Shown here one piece after another: positions 1-11,152 of a DNA stretch of 64,000 nucleotides. Where the stretch lies: contig NC_081415.1 in assembly GCF_030272615.1 (NCBI RefSeq), forward strand, positions 601,113,644-601,177,643, given 5' to 3'. Position 1 is the first letter of the stretch. Each line of letters opens with the position of its first letter. Made by a program: the position numbers and the translations under genes. This DNA comes from Cryptomeria japonica. Lineage: Eukaryota > Streptophyta > Pinopsida > Cupressales > Cupressaceae. The notes below the pieces were generated by a model that searched no databases, was not told where the DNA came from, and saw only the letters and a list, made by a program, of their open reading frames with translations.

Positions 1-1849
1 TGAATATTCTTAAGTATATATTCAACAAATTCTCTATCTTGTCTCATAGTAGCCCGCCATCTATCATCAATCTTGTTGTATAGAGAATTAGGAATCTGCC
101 CTTACAGCTCAATAAGAGCCATGCTATATCTGTTCATCATGTAAACAACTGCATCCTCTATCTACCTTTGTTCATCTTCATTAAATATTTCATAGAGTTT
201 CTTTATACCTTTCAATAAACCATACTCTTTAATGTTTATTATTAAATTTTCAAGAGGTGAAAGTTCTGTTACCAGTTTCTTTGAAGATTTCCCAGTTGAT
301 TTACCGGTAACCTTAGGCTTTTTGACACTAGCCCTTAAGCCTTTCTTTTCTTCCTTAGATTCTATTGCTTCTTCACTAGCAGATGCCGGTTTCTTTGCCC
401 ATTGCTTCTTCCTTTTGCCAGATACCAGTGGAGCAGGTGGATCAATAATCTTTCCTATTCTCCTAAATTGAATCTTTGTAGGTTTCTCTGTCGATTTCTA
501 TTTCTTAACAACTGCTTGTTTACCTTTTTCTGCAACTTTCTCCTTTTTGGCTCTAGTTTGTACACCGGTGGAGGTACCAGTGGGTGCACTTGATGTTCCA
601 GCCTTTTGAGTAACATGTTTTTCTCTTGCTTCAACAATCTGTTCCTTTGTGAATCCTTCTTGCTCAGCAAAGGCTTCCACTTCCTTTCTAATTTTCTTCA
701 CAATAACTAGTTTTTGAAGTTTAGAATGCACTTGTAATGATTTTTCTTTGTAAGTGCGAAACCTTTCTGTAGTTGTATCAACCGGTTGACTGAGAAAATT
801 ATTTGCATACTTCATACCCTATGGGCATAACCCATGTATTCTGGGGCTCTACAACTTCCATCATGCAAGTATCTGTGTCCATCATAAAGAAAATTGTGTT
901 CTCATACCGGTTTACAACTCCTATCGTTACCTCTCCCTTGCATGCATTTTCTTTTGAAAATCTTTAAAATATCCCCATGCAATCTTATCAAAATCATATT
1001 ACCAAGCATCCTAATGCTATTCTTCATTTGCATTAATGCAGGTGTGCCTTCATTCTATTGAATATCACCAATACCGAGGAAACAATTATGAAAATAAAAG
1101 AATAGACCAATAATCAATTGACCAAATTTGAACCTTAACCTCTTATCCTTCTTGATGGCTTCTAGGTTCAGCACAAATTGACTTCTCAATGCCTTCGACA
1201 AGTTATAGTCAACATCCTCTTTGATCATTTAGTAAGTAGTATGAATGGCAGCTGCCGGTACACTGTTCATCCTACTTGAATAGTATATCTAGTATCTAAT
1301 CACCATTGAATAATATTTCACTAACTGATCATTGATGTTGTTTATAGTCATTCCTCTGCCATCCCATTTAGATCCTATTAACTTTTCTATATCATTCTTT
1401 AGAATAGATCTGAGTAAGGGGACCTTATCGATGGAACAAAATCCGGTGACTGTGTGAATGGCTTCCTTAGAAATCTTATGTGGTCGATTGAGCCACATGC
1501 ATTGATCATGTATCCTGCTAAGAAAAAATCTCACAAGTTCATCATCAAAATCATCAATGGTATTCAATGCATGATGAAACCCTTTATCGACAACTTTATT
1601 GAACTATTCTTTCAATCTACCATTCTCATCACACAATGCTCTAAATTGATCATCAATAGCAGCCATACCCATATCTTCCAATTTGTAGTGATAAAATGAC
1701 CTAACATCTTCAAGATGTAATACACCATAGGGAACTCCAGATAGGGCTCCGACAGTATCAGTTTCTTCAGATTTAAATGGATGTCTCTTAAATTCAGGTC
1801 GTGGCCTATCAAAAACATCAACTAGATGTGGAGAGTCCATCTTCAACAA
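1..1849 (-). pseudogene. ORF2 of element A, uncharacterised retroelement protein, decayed and cut by the window edge
   Basis: The start chosen is the ATG at 1849 (MLKMDSPHLVD...). The frame runs to 1289 with one stop near 1604, then continues in pieces to base 1. Three blocks match ORF2 of element J (53576-57049): an N-terminal block around FKRHPF...VGALSGVPYGV; a block with WLNRPHKISKEAIHTVTG; and, near 1110-1160, KKDKRLRFKFGQLIIGL. A basic lysine-rich stretch follows (815-400). A fourth block at 1-300 (PLENLIINIKEYG...KKLYEIFNEDE) matches J's PLENLLNEINEDG region. Function is unknown. Stops and frameshifts make this copy dead. It is probably the second gene of a pol-less element. Confidence 0.65.
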
Positions 1850-2324
1850 TTCAAAAAATAAGCAGACAACAAGATTTGTGGATAAATACCTTTTATCGCT
1901 ATCACACCTAGGGTTCCAAACACTGACTAAGCTTTCTCACACCGATCACTGATTTGCAGATCACTTTCAATCTCCTTAAATCTTCGTCAATAAAATAAAT
2001 GCTGCCACCACAAGATTTTCTCTGCTCTATTTGCTCTCCAAATGCTCATAAGAATGCAATGTGACAAATAACATTCAAAAAGTTCCTTTTATTTGCCCAT
2101 TATCTACCACATTAAATTCTATTACCGGTAAAACACTAAAATATCACTTAACAAACTAATACATACTACTGGTTAACAAAGATACATCATTCATACCAGT
2201 TAAGATCCAAAAACTCTTCATAACATCTAAATGTATCAAAATATATAGATCTGACTTATCGTACTTCATCCAAGGGTTCATCTAAAGATCTGACAATAAG
2301 CTCTCCCCAAGTTGTATAACTAAC
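1850..2324. other. Spacer between gag-like gene and ORF2 of element A
   Basis: This stretch of about 475 bases has no convincing coding frame. Element J has a similar non-coding gap (53234-53575) between the same two genes. It could hold a leader or promoter for ORF2, but I see no clear signal. Confidence 0.4.
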
Positions 2325-2692
2325 TCATTTTACCAGTGAAGGGTTCTCCACACTAGGTGAAAAATTAGACTCCTCAGATGGTTTATCATTTCTCTTCTTC
2401 TTCCATATTCTATTCATCTCAGCTCTGGTTTCTTCAACATTATCTTTCTTCTTCCCTTTCCGATCAACAGATTGATTTACCAGTTGGTTCTTCTTTACTA
2501 TGCAAAACTTAGTAATGTGTCCCAGTTGATGACAATGATAACAAGCCATACCAGATTCTCTCCAAGGTCCTGCATTGCCTCTACCAGTCCTTCTTTTGTA
2601 GCTCATGGCCACATTCCCAAAGCTATTACAAATTGTGCAAACCACATTCATTCTTTTCTCCATGTCATAGGGGTTAGACCGGTTAGCATAGG
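2325..2692 (-). pseudogene. C-terminal part of element A gag-like protein, two zinc knuckles
   Basis: Translated on the minus strand, this holds a partly degraded knuckle (CTICNSFGNVAMSY) and a complete CCHC knuckle (CYHCHQLGHITKFC). A lysine-rich tail follows, with NVEETRAEMNRIWKKK. The last knuckle and tail align with the end of element J's gag (CYACNKIRHIAKFC ... EEVKQEFSKQW). The N-terminal part is at 11153-12083, separated by insertion of element B at the duplicated ATAGG. CCHC knuckles of this kind bind nucleic acid in retroelement capsid proteins. Confidence 0.7.
2688..2692. repeat. Target site duplication ATAGG of element B (left copy)
   Basis: ATAGG directly precedes the left LTR of B. 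The same five bases follow the right LTR at 11148-11152. This perfect duplication fixes both ends of B. Confidence 0.93.
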
Positions 2693-4115
2693 TGTTGGCA
2701 TATGATGAAGCGATGACAAAGTATGTTGTCATTGATGTCAATAAGTGCTCAAGAAGATACAACAGTATGCAGCAGTATAAAAATTGGAAGCGGTTTTGGT
2801 CAACCAGGATGGAGTGGACCGGTGTCGGGGTTCACTAAGTGTAATTACCAGTTGGTAGTCTCTATTCAGTTTTAGGGTTTTTGGTATGGCCTGTGCGGTG
2901 CAACCGATGGTGTTTTGTGAATGTTAAGGATAAGGATTAGGATGCCACATCAGCTGTGTGCATGTGAAGGATTTCCTTGAGGATTTTGTGCGTGGAAATC
3001 AAATGCATTGAATGCCTACCTCAGGAATGCATGAATTTTTGAGCGGTGTATGAAGAGTGCGTGATGGGTTACCATTTTCTAGATGCGATGAAGATCTGAC
3101 GATGCAGAGTGACTTGAGATTTGTTTAGATCATTTCATTCTATGTAATGTGTTTGGACAGTCAGATTTGGACCGCTTGAAATTGTAAACCTAAAATACTT
3201 AGGGTTTAGGGTTTATGTTACTGACCTAATTTTTGTCTATAAGGTTGATGAGTTTTGATATTGTTGTGTTTGTGTTTGCATGTTGAGATACTTGCGAAAC
3301 TAGAGTGTGAAACCTGCAAAGTGTGATTGCAGAGGAGAGGAGCTGAAAAGGATTTGCCTTAGCAATTAGTGCTATTATTAGATCAAAGCTTTACCTGTTG
3401 ACTTCTAACCATTTCAATAGAAGGAAAATCCATTGACCAGGTAGCTTTAACAGGCTTGTTGTAAATCCTCTAACCAGGTGACTCAAGTTCATTGAGTTCT
3501 TTAAATCCTCTAGCGAGGTAACCTTTAACAAGGTTTCAACCTTTAACAAGGTTTCAACCTTTAACAAGGTTTCAACCTTTAACAAGGTATATAGCCATCC
3601 CTTAATCGGGTGATCTTTAACATGATCGGTTCCTAACAAAACCTTATTGTAAAGTCTTTAACCAGACTAGGCTCCTAACAAAGCAGAATTCAAAAGTGTT
3701 CAAAACAAGCTTGTGGGTATTCATCCCCACTGTGGTTTTTCCCATTTGGGTTTCCACGTGAAAAATCTGTGTGTTATGAGTTGTGCATTTTTCATGTAAT
3801 GATTGAGTATTCTTTGTTTAGGTGATTATGCATGCAAAGCTAATAGTTATGGTATTACTGATACAACACATGCACATGCATATTGGTGAAGTAGTTATCA
3901 AGTGTTGAATGATATTTGAAGTATTCAATTTTATTGGTTTAGATGTTTGAAGTCTTGCTATGTTTAACTGATATTTCCATGGTTAAGTTTAGTGATGAAG
4001 ACAACTGGTTATCATTGTTTTAACTTGACAAGTTGTTGAGAAGTTTTTGTCTGTACTGATTCACCCCCCCTCTTAGTAGTTAGTTAGGGTATTCATTATT
4101 CATCATTATTCATCA
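2693..4115 (+). repeat. 5' LTR of element B (1423 bp)
   Basis: It begins TGTTGGCATATGATG and ends ATTATTCATCA immediately before the primer site. It matches 8614-11147 apart from the solo LTR there and a repeat-copy difference. Near the 3' end are a GGTTTTTCCCATTTGGGTTTCC stretch (about 3736-3760, quoted only in part elsewhere) and a C-rich GATTCACCCCCCCTC word shared with the other Copia LTRs in this window. Confidence 0.92.
3521..3592 (+). repeat. 18-bp minisatellite, four units, inside B's 5' LTR
   Basis: The unit is ACCTTTAACAAGGTTTCA, repeated four times with the last unit changed at its end. The 3' LTR has a single unit at the matching place (about 9448-9466). The expansion, or contraction, therefore came after B inserted. 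It produces a spurious minus-strand frame rich in LLKVET repeats. Confidence 0.9.
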
Positions 4116-4130
4116 ATTGGTATCAGAGCG
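4116..4130 (+). other. Primer binding site of element B
   Basis: ATTGGTATCAGAGCG follows the LTR end directly. TGGTATCAGAGC is the usual plant Copia primer site, complementary to the 3' end of initiator methionine tRNA. Confidence 0.9.
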
Positions 4131-4186
4131 ACTCTAGGTCCTTGGTGATATAAGCTTAACCACTTGAGGCAAAAGATCTTACTTTA

Positions 4187-5184
4187 ATGATGAAGAGGGA
4201 GGGTCCTAAGTTCAATAGGGATAACTTCAAAATATGGAAGGACAAAATGAAGATTTATATCAAGAGTTTGGGTGCTCAAAACTAGAGCTATGTTGAAAAT
4301 ACCTATGTAATCCCCATTGGCACTCTAACTGATGATTAGGAAAGAGAGATTCAAGAAAATGGTCAAGTCATGGAAGCCCTTATTAGCAGCCTGTCCAATA
4401 TTGAGTTCATTGATATACAAGATAAGGACACTCTTAAGGATGTATGGACACACTGGAAACCATTTATGATGCTGATGAGCATGTCAAGCAAGCTAAGGAA
4501 TAAAGCCTTAGAGGAAAATTTGAAGACTTGAGGATGGTTGAAGGAGAGAGCATTCAACAATATGGCATAAGGATCAAGACTGTGGTTGGAGATATCAAGA
4601 GAATTGGTGGAACAATTGATGATGCCATCGTTCTTAGTAAATTTTTGAGATCATTGTTACCGGTCTATGCGATCAGAGCTGCTGCTATTCAGGAGTTAAG
4701 ATCTATTGACAAGACAAAGGTATCTCTAGACTCTATCATTGAAAAGTTGACTGCATATGAGTTGAATAGCTATGATGGTAGTGTTCAGAAGACTGAGTCA
4801 ACCTTTAGAGTATCTGTTGCACCAACCAAAAAAGGAAAAGAAGTAAGCACTAGCTATGAATTTAGGCCAAATAGAGACATGGATGAAGAGGAGATTTTGA
4901 TGGAGTTTGAAGCTCTTCTTGCCAAGAGACTTCCAAAAGGCACTGGAAAATATAGAGGTAAGCTTCCTCTAAAATGTCTTTCCTGCAATAAGATAGGACA
5001 TATAACTATTAATTGTCCTAACAATGACAATAAGGATAAACCAGAAAGGTTTAGAAAGTATAAAGGAGGAGGTAGGAGAAATTGTCTTGTTGCAGTGGAT
5101 GAAGGTGTTACTGATGAAGAATATGAGGATGAAGAGAATGAGGACATAGTGTTTTTAGTTGTAAAGGAAGAGGTGTCTGATTAG
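4187..5184 (+). pseudogene. gag of element B (Copia capsid/nucleocapsid)
   Basis: The start is the ATG at 4187 (MMKREGPKFNRDNFKIW), as in the sister gag of element D. In-frame TAG stops occur at 4283 and 4337, and the frame shifts near 4450. From 4528 the frame is open and contains the Copia gag core (IQQYGIRIKTVVGDIKRIGG) and one zinc knuckle, CLSCNKIGHITINC, at about 4975-5015, followed by a basic and then acidic tail. The frame ends at TAG 5182 and runs straight on into protease. Role: packaging of the element RNA into virus-like particles. This copy cannot be made intact. Confidence 0.85.
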
Positions 5185-6271
5185 AAAGTCCTTGTCTCTC
5201 GCATTGACAACTCTAATGAGTGGATCATTGATAGCGGGTGTTCTCACCACATGACTGGTGATCGGAGAAATTTTATGTCTCTGGAAGAATATGATGGAGG
5301 TGTTGTCTGGTTTGGTGATGATGCACCTTGCATGGTGAAAGGAAAAGGATCCATCTCATTGAATGGAAAAAGCAGTGTGAATGATGTCTACTGGGTGGAA
5401 GGCCTTAAGAACAACATTTTATGTGTTGCTCAGCTGAATGACAAAGGACTCATTCTAGAGTTCAAAGGTGGAGTCTGCAGAATAATTGGAAAGAGTGGTG
5501 AACTTATTGCCACTGGTAAGAAGACCAGAGGAAACCTGTTTCAGCTAAATGCCAAGATTAGTCAGTGCCTGATGGTGAAGTTTGATGACAGTTGGATATG
5601 GCATAGGAGAATTTGTCATATGAATTTTGATAATATTGTAAAGGCGAGTAAGATCAAGGAAGTAAGAGGATTGCCTTTTCTAGAACAAACTGAAGAATGC
5701 TTTATGCAGAGAATGTCAACTTGGGAAGATGTCTTCCTCAACATTCAATGGTAGGTTTTTTTCAGCAAAGAACTTACTTGATCTTGTGCACACCGATCTG
5801 TGTGGTCCTATGAAAACAAGAAGTATTCAGGGAGATCGGTACTTCATGATTCTTACCGATGACTGCTCAAGAATGATGTGGGTCACATTTTTGAAAGAAA
5901 AGTCTGAGGCATTTGGAAAGTTCAAAGCCTTTAGAGAATTGGTTGAGAAGGAGAGCGACAAAAGAATAAAGTGTCTTAGAACCAATCAAGGAGGTGAATT
6001 CACTTCTGATGAATTCGACAAGTACTATGAAGAGAATGATATCAAGAGGCAGTTGTATGCCCCAAGGACACCACAAGAGAATGGCATAGCAGAAAGGAAT
6101 AACATGACTATAGTTGAAGCAGGCAGAACTATGCTGATCCAAGGAAAGGTAGCTCACACTTTTTGGAGAGAAGCAGTGAGAACTGTAGTCTATAGTATGA
6201 ACCAGGTACTCATCAAGAAAGGTAAAGACAAACCCCTTATGAGTACTGGAATGGGAGAACTCCTAATGTGA
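5185..6271 (+). pseudogene. Protease and integrase part of element B polyprotein
   Basis: The protease active site WIIDSGCSHHMTGD lies at about 5221-5262. Integrase follows with the HxxxxH of HRRICH (about 5599), then after a frameshift near 5700 the CRECQLGK zinc-binding pair, and the catalytic core (LVHTDLCGPM, TSDEF, PQENGIAERN). The second catalytic aspartate is replaced by asparagine (CLRTNQGGEF, codon at 5984-5986), so even without frameshifts the enzyme should be inactive. The frame returns to the first phase near 6235. Confidence 0.85.
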
Positions 6272-8301
6272 GGTATTTTAAAGTGTTTGGTAGTAAGTGC
6301 TATATCAGGAGAGGTGAGCATCTGAGCAAGTTTGATGCTAAATGTGATGAAGGAATATTTCTGGGATATTCCACTAAAAGTAAGGCTCTCAAATGCTACA
6401 ACAACATGACTCAAAAAATTATTGAGAGTATCAATGTCAGGGTTGATGAATCCCTTGAGGAGCTTGAGGAAACCTACATCAAGCAAGCGGAAGATGAACC
6501 GGGTGTAGCCTTCTGGGAACCAGTTAAGAAGGAAACAAGTTGCAAACACCAGAAAGACCTCAGTGTGTCTATACTGGTAGAAGCTGCAGCAGGTGAAGAA
6601 GAAGATGAAGTGGAAGAAGAAGAGGAAAAGCAAGCAGAACCAACTAGGGGCATTCCTAGGTATGTGAAACTACATCATGATCCAAAGCAGATCATAGGAG
6701 ATAAAGATGCATGGATACTCACAAGAAGAAAGGTGACTGAAAACTCTTGCATGATTTTTGAATTTGAGCCTAAGACCACTAGAGAGGCACTTATCGATGA
6801 AGACTGGATAAAGGCAATGGAAGAGGAGCTGGACTAGATAGAAAATAGTGCAACATGGTCCTTGGTACCCAAACCGGAACACAAGAATGTAATAGGTACC
6901 AAATGGGTCTTCAGGAATAAGTTGAATGAAGAAGGCACAGTGGTAAGGAACAAGGCAAGACTTGTATGCAAGGGATATGCTCAGGAAGAGGGAGAAGACT
7001 ATGGAGAAACCTTTGCCCCAGTGGTTAGACTGGAAGGTGTCCGAATGCTACTTGCATTTGCAACATTCAAGGGATTTAAGGTATACCAGATGGATGTGAA
7101 GTCTACATTCTTGAATGGAATCCTAGAAGAAGAAGTGTATATTGAGCAACCAAATGGATTTACTTTGTCAGAAGATAGTAACATGTTGTGTAGATTAAAC
7201 AAGGCCCTATATGGATTGAAACATGCACCAAGGGCATGGTATGAATGGTTACACTCTCATCTTGTGAAAATAAGATTTTAGAGAACAAGTGAGGACAACA
7301 ACATATACCTGAATTCTGAAAGTGATTAGATATTGATCTGTGAAGTATTTGTAGATGACATAATCTTTGGAGGAGATGATGAAATGAGTCATGCATTTGT
7401 AGATGAAACAAATAAAGAGTTTGGGATGTCTCTCATTGGAGAGATAAAGTTATTCATTGGTCTACAGATTCAACAGATGAAAGAAGAAATCTTCATTACC
7501 CAATCCAAGTATATCAAAGAGGTATTGAAGACCTTTGGCATGAAGGAGAGCAAACTGGTTGGAACACCAATGGTGATCAACTACAAACTGACTAAGGAGG
7601 ATGACTCAGTGTTGGTGAATGAGAAGGAGTACTGGTCAATGATCGGTAAGATGCACTATGGGGTGCATAGCAGACCGGACATTGCTCATGCAGTGGGCAT
7701 AGTAGCTCATTTTCAGAAGAGTCCAAGAGAATCCCACTTGGTAGCAGTAAATAGGATTCTTAGATACCTAAAAGGGACTATTGACTATGGATTGTGGTAT
7801 CCATACAATGGCGACTTTTATCCCAAAGTGTTTACCGATGCAAATTGGGTAGGTAATGTGGATGACCGGAAGAGCACAATGAGTGGAGCATTCTTCCTTG
7901 GTGGAAGACTAGTCTCTTGGATGAGCAAGAAGAAAAGTTGTATTTCCCAGTCTACAACTGAAGTAGAATATGTGGCAACATTTATGCACTGCACTCAGGC
8001 AATCTAGATGAAGCATGAACTGAATGGCTTCAAAGTACCTATATTTGAACTGGTGAGTATTTTCTGTGATAATACTATTGCAATCAATATTTCCAAAAAT
8101 CCGGTATTGCATGCTACGACAAAACACATTGAACTCAATTATCATTTCTTGAGAGAAAAGGTTCAGAATAAAAAGGTTGTATTAGAACATGTTTCCAGTA
8201 AGGAGCAATTAGCAGACATATTCACTAAGCTCTTACTGAAGACTACATTTACCTATTTGAGAGGTGAATTAGGGGTTCTGCCCCTTCATGAAGTAAACTA
8301 A
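6241..8301 (+). pseudogene. Integrase C-terminus, reverse transcriptase and RNase H of element B
   Basis: In order: the integrase C-terminal stretch RYFKVFGSKCYIRR and GIFLGYSTKSKA; an acidic linker with RYVKLHHDPKQIIGD; reverse transcriptase from IGTKWVFRNKLNEEG (about 6888), with YQMDVKSTFLNG and the active site VFVDDIIFGGDD (about 7348); and RNase H with FTDANWVGN (about 7830), STTEVEYVA and CDNTIAINISKNP. The last frame ends at 8301 after a typical Copia tail. TAG stops at 6835, 7279, 7327 and 8005 interrupt the frame. At several, the sister copies carry Trp or Gln codons. Confidence 0.9.
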
Positions 8302-8613
8302 AGTTGTGTGCTCCACATCAGTCAGGTACTATAGTGACAAATCTTATAGGGTTGATGTGTTGAAGGATGGTACTCCACAGGGGGAGCAACATAGTGGAGC
8401 TTGGAAGCTTGTGCCTCCACTTTGGCATTATTGTCAAAGGGGGAGAAGATATCTGATGATGAAGATATATGGCAGAGTACTCACTGACTAATCCAAATGG
8501 TGGTGGTTGTGATCTTTGAACCAGTATATGACAACCGATATATGTTATTGAGCATGGTGCAGATACTGAGCAATGATACACTAAGTATTGCCATCAATGC
8601 TAAAGGGGGACAT
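8302..8613 (+). other. 3' untranslated region and polypurine tract of element B
   Basis: About 300 non-coding bases separate RNase H from the right LTR. They end in AAAGGGGGACAT (8602-8613), the polypurine tract that primes plus-strand synthesis. Just upstream is TTGCCATCAATGC, a word also found before the purine tracts of D, E and J. Confidence 0.85.
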
Positions 8614-11147
8614 TGTTGGCATATGATGAAGCGGTGACAAAGTATGTTGTCATTGATGTCAATAAGTGCTCAAGCAGATACATCAGTATGAAAATTGGAA
8701 GCGGTTTTGGTCAACCGAGATGGAGTGGACCGGTGTCGGGGTTCACTAAGTGTAATTACCGATTGGTAGTCTCTGTTCATTTTTAGGGTTTCCGGTATGG
8801 CCTGTGCGGTGCAACCGATGGTGTTTTGTGAATGTTAAAGATAAGGATCAAGATGCCACATTAGCTATGTGCATGTGAAGGATTTCCTTGAGGATTTTAC
8901 GCATTGAGATCGAATGCATTGAATGCCTACCTCAAGAATGCATGATTTTCTGAGCGGTGTATGAAGAGCACTTGATGGGTTACCATTTTCCAGATGCGGT
9001 GAAGATCACACGATGCAGAGTGACTTGAGATTTGTTTAGATCATTTCATTCTATGTAATGTGTTTGGACAATCAGATTTGGACCGCTTGAAATTGTAAAC
9101 CTAAAATAATTAGGGTTTAGGGTTTATATTACCGACCTAATTTTTGTCTATAAGGTCGATGAGTTTTGATATTGTTGTTGTTGGCAAATGTTGTGTTTGT
9201 GTCTACGTGTTGAGATACTTGACAAACCAGAGTGTGAAACCTGCAGAGTGTGATTGCAAAGGAGAGGAGCTGAAAAGGATCTACCTTAGCAAGTAGTGCT
9301 GTTATCAGAACAAAGCTTTACCTGTTGACTTCTAACCATTTCAACAGAAGGAAAATCCGTTGACCGGGTAGCTTTAACAGGCTTGTTGTAAATCCTTTAA
9401 CCAGGTGACTCAAGTTCATTGAGTTCTTTAAATCCTCTAGCGAGGTAACCTTTAACAAGGTATATAGCCATCCCTTAACCGGTTGATCTTTAACAGGATC
9501 GGTTCCTAACAAAACCTTATTGTAAAGTCTTTAACCGGACTAGGCTCCTAACAGAGCGGACTTCAAAAGAGTTCAAAACAAGCTTGTGGGTATTCATCCC
9601 CACTGTGGTTTTTCCCATTTGGGTTTCCATGTGAAAAATCTATGTGTTATGAGTTGTACATTTTTCATGTAATGATTGAGTATTCTTTGTTTAGGTGATT
9701 ATGCATGCAGAGCTAATAGTTATGGTATTACTGATGTTAGGCCCAATATGGAAAGCTAATGTACTGAGAGGGGAGGGGTGAATCAGTACTCCAAAAATTC
9801 TCTTTAATAATAACCTTACTGTTATGCATAAACAGAATAGTGCAGTAACATAAAATAAAGTTAAAACAAACAGATAACAATCATACATGATTCACTCCAT
9901 AACACATATATTTTGGTTATGCAGAAACTCTTGGTTAGAGAGAAACTATGGTGGGGATAGCACCCACAACTTCACTACTGCAATAATAAAGAAGGTTAGA
10001 GCTACATTTAGCTATTTCTAATAGCTTACCCTGTTAGGAGTAATAAGATCTATTAGATCTACCTTGCTAAAGGATTTCACAACATTTATTCTGAATGTTG
10101 CACCTGGTTAGAGGCTTTACACTTTATAGACTTGGTTAGAGTCTTTTACCCTGTTAAAGGTTTCTCTTTCAACTTCACAATATTACAATAAAATCATTAC
10201 AAACATCTGCAACTTTACATCTGAAATGTTATAGCAGATTCTATGTGCTCAGAATAAGATTACCTTGCTTATAGCATACCTCCGTAACCCATATAGTAAC
10301 TCGGTAAACCCTTCTGTTTACTTTGTTCTTCGACTGTTCTCTAAAAACCTTCTCGGTGACCTTTGTGTCTCTGTAACAGTCTTCCTTCATACATATATGC
10401 ACATACCTTGCTCTTAATTCATGCTGTATAAATAGATCTCTTAAAACAGTGATCCATTTCATTACTTCGATCTTACAAACAAGATTCCTCAAATGAATAA
10501 CTAAACAAAATATTTCATTGGTTAGATTGTCCTTGTAATCATACACAATCTTCTAGTGCAATTTCCAATGTAATAACGGTTAGATGTGCCTCGATCTTGT
10601 AACACGTTTTCATATGCATGGCCAGGTTCAATGTATCTAGTAACACGTTTCACTCAGTGAATATCAACTCGGTGTGTTAACTTTATTGCTCGGTAGTCTC
10701 AAAAAGATACTCGGTAGATAGCTTCGGTGTATACTGTGTTCTGTGACTGCTTTCTTCTGTAACCGACTAGACTGTGCATAGCGACTTCTCTGTTTATACC
10801 GACTACATGATTCGGTAGTGCTAATTGACTAGAATATATAGTATGACTTTGAATATAAAAACTAATGGCAACTTGATAAGTAGTAACAACTGATACAACA
10901 CATGCATATGTATATTGGTGAAGTAGTTATCAAGTGTTGAATGATATTTGAAGTATTCAATTTTATTGGTTTAGATGTCTGAAGTTTTACTGTGTTTAAC
11001 CGGTATTTCCATGGTTAAGTTTAGTGATGAAGACAACCGATTATCATTGTTTTAACTTGATAAGTTGTTGAGAAGTTTTTGTCTATACTGATTCACCCCC
11101 CCCTCTCAGTACCAGTTAGGGTATTTATTGTTCATCATTATTCATCA
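8614..11147 (+). repeat. 3' LTR of element B, split by solo LTR C
   Basis: It begins TGTTGGCATATGATG and ends TTATTCATCA before the ATAGG duplication. The B-derived parts are 8614-9734 and 10889-11147 (including one copy of the ACTGA duplication). The rest is solo LTR C. Confidence 0.92.
9735..10888 (-). mobile_element. Element C: solo Copia-type LTR (1154 bp) inside B's 3' LTR
   Basis: On the plus strand it begins TGTTAGGCCC and ends AGTAACA. It is flanked by ACTGA at 9730-9734 and 10889-10893. There is no internal region or second LTR. The G-rich word GAGAGGGGAGGGGTGAATCAG near its left end is the complement of the GATTCACC...CTCTC word near the 3' ends of the other LTRs, so it lies on the minus strand. 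It most likely arose by LTR-LTR recombination of a full element that jumped into B. Confidence 0.9.
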
Positions 11148-11152
11148 ATAGG

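Larger units (their letters stand above)
2693..11147 (+). mobile_element. Element B: full-length Ty1/Copia LTR retrotransposon, decayed
   Basis: B has LTRs at 2693-4115 and 8614-11147, a primer site TGGTATCAGAGC just after the left LTR, a purine tract before the right LTR, and a gag-protease-integrase-RT-RNase H order typical of Copia. It is bounded by a perfect ATAGG duplication and inserted into the gag of element A in the opposite orientation. The right LTR is enlarged by solo LTR C. Coding decay is moderate: seven in-frame TAG stops and frameshifts near 4450, 5700 and 6235. Confidence 0.93.

Noticed and set aside
3195-3215. TTTAGGG-like telomere repeats
   Set aside because: Only two or three units, present at the same place in both LTRs of B (also about 9110), so it is ordinary LTR sequence.
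3521-3592. Regular short repeat, CRISPR-like at first glance
   Set aside because: Units are directly adjacent with no spacers, lie in an LTR, and the host looks eukaryotic.
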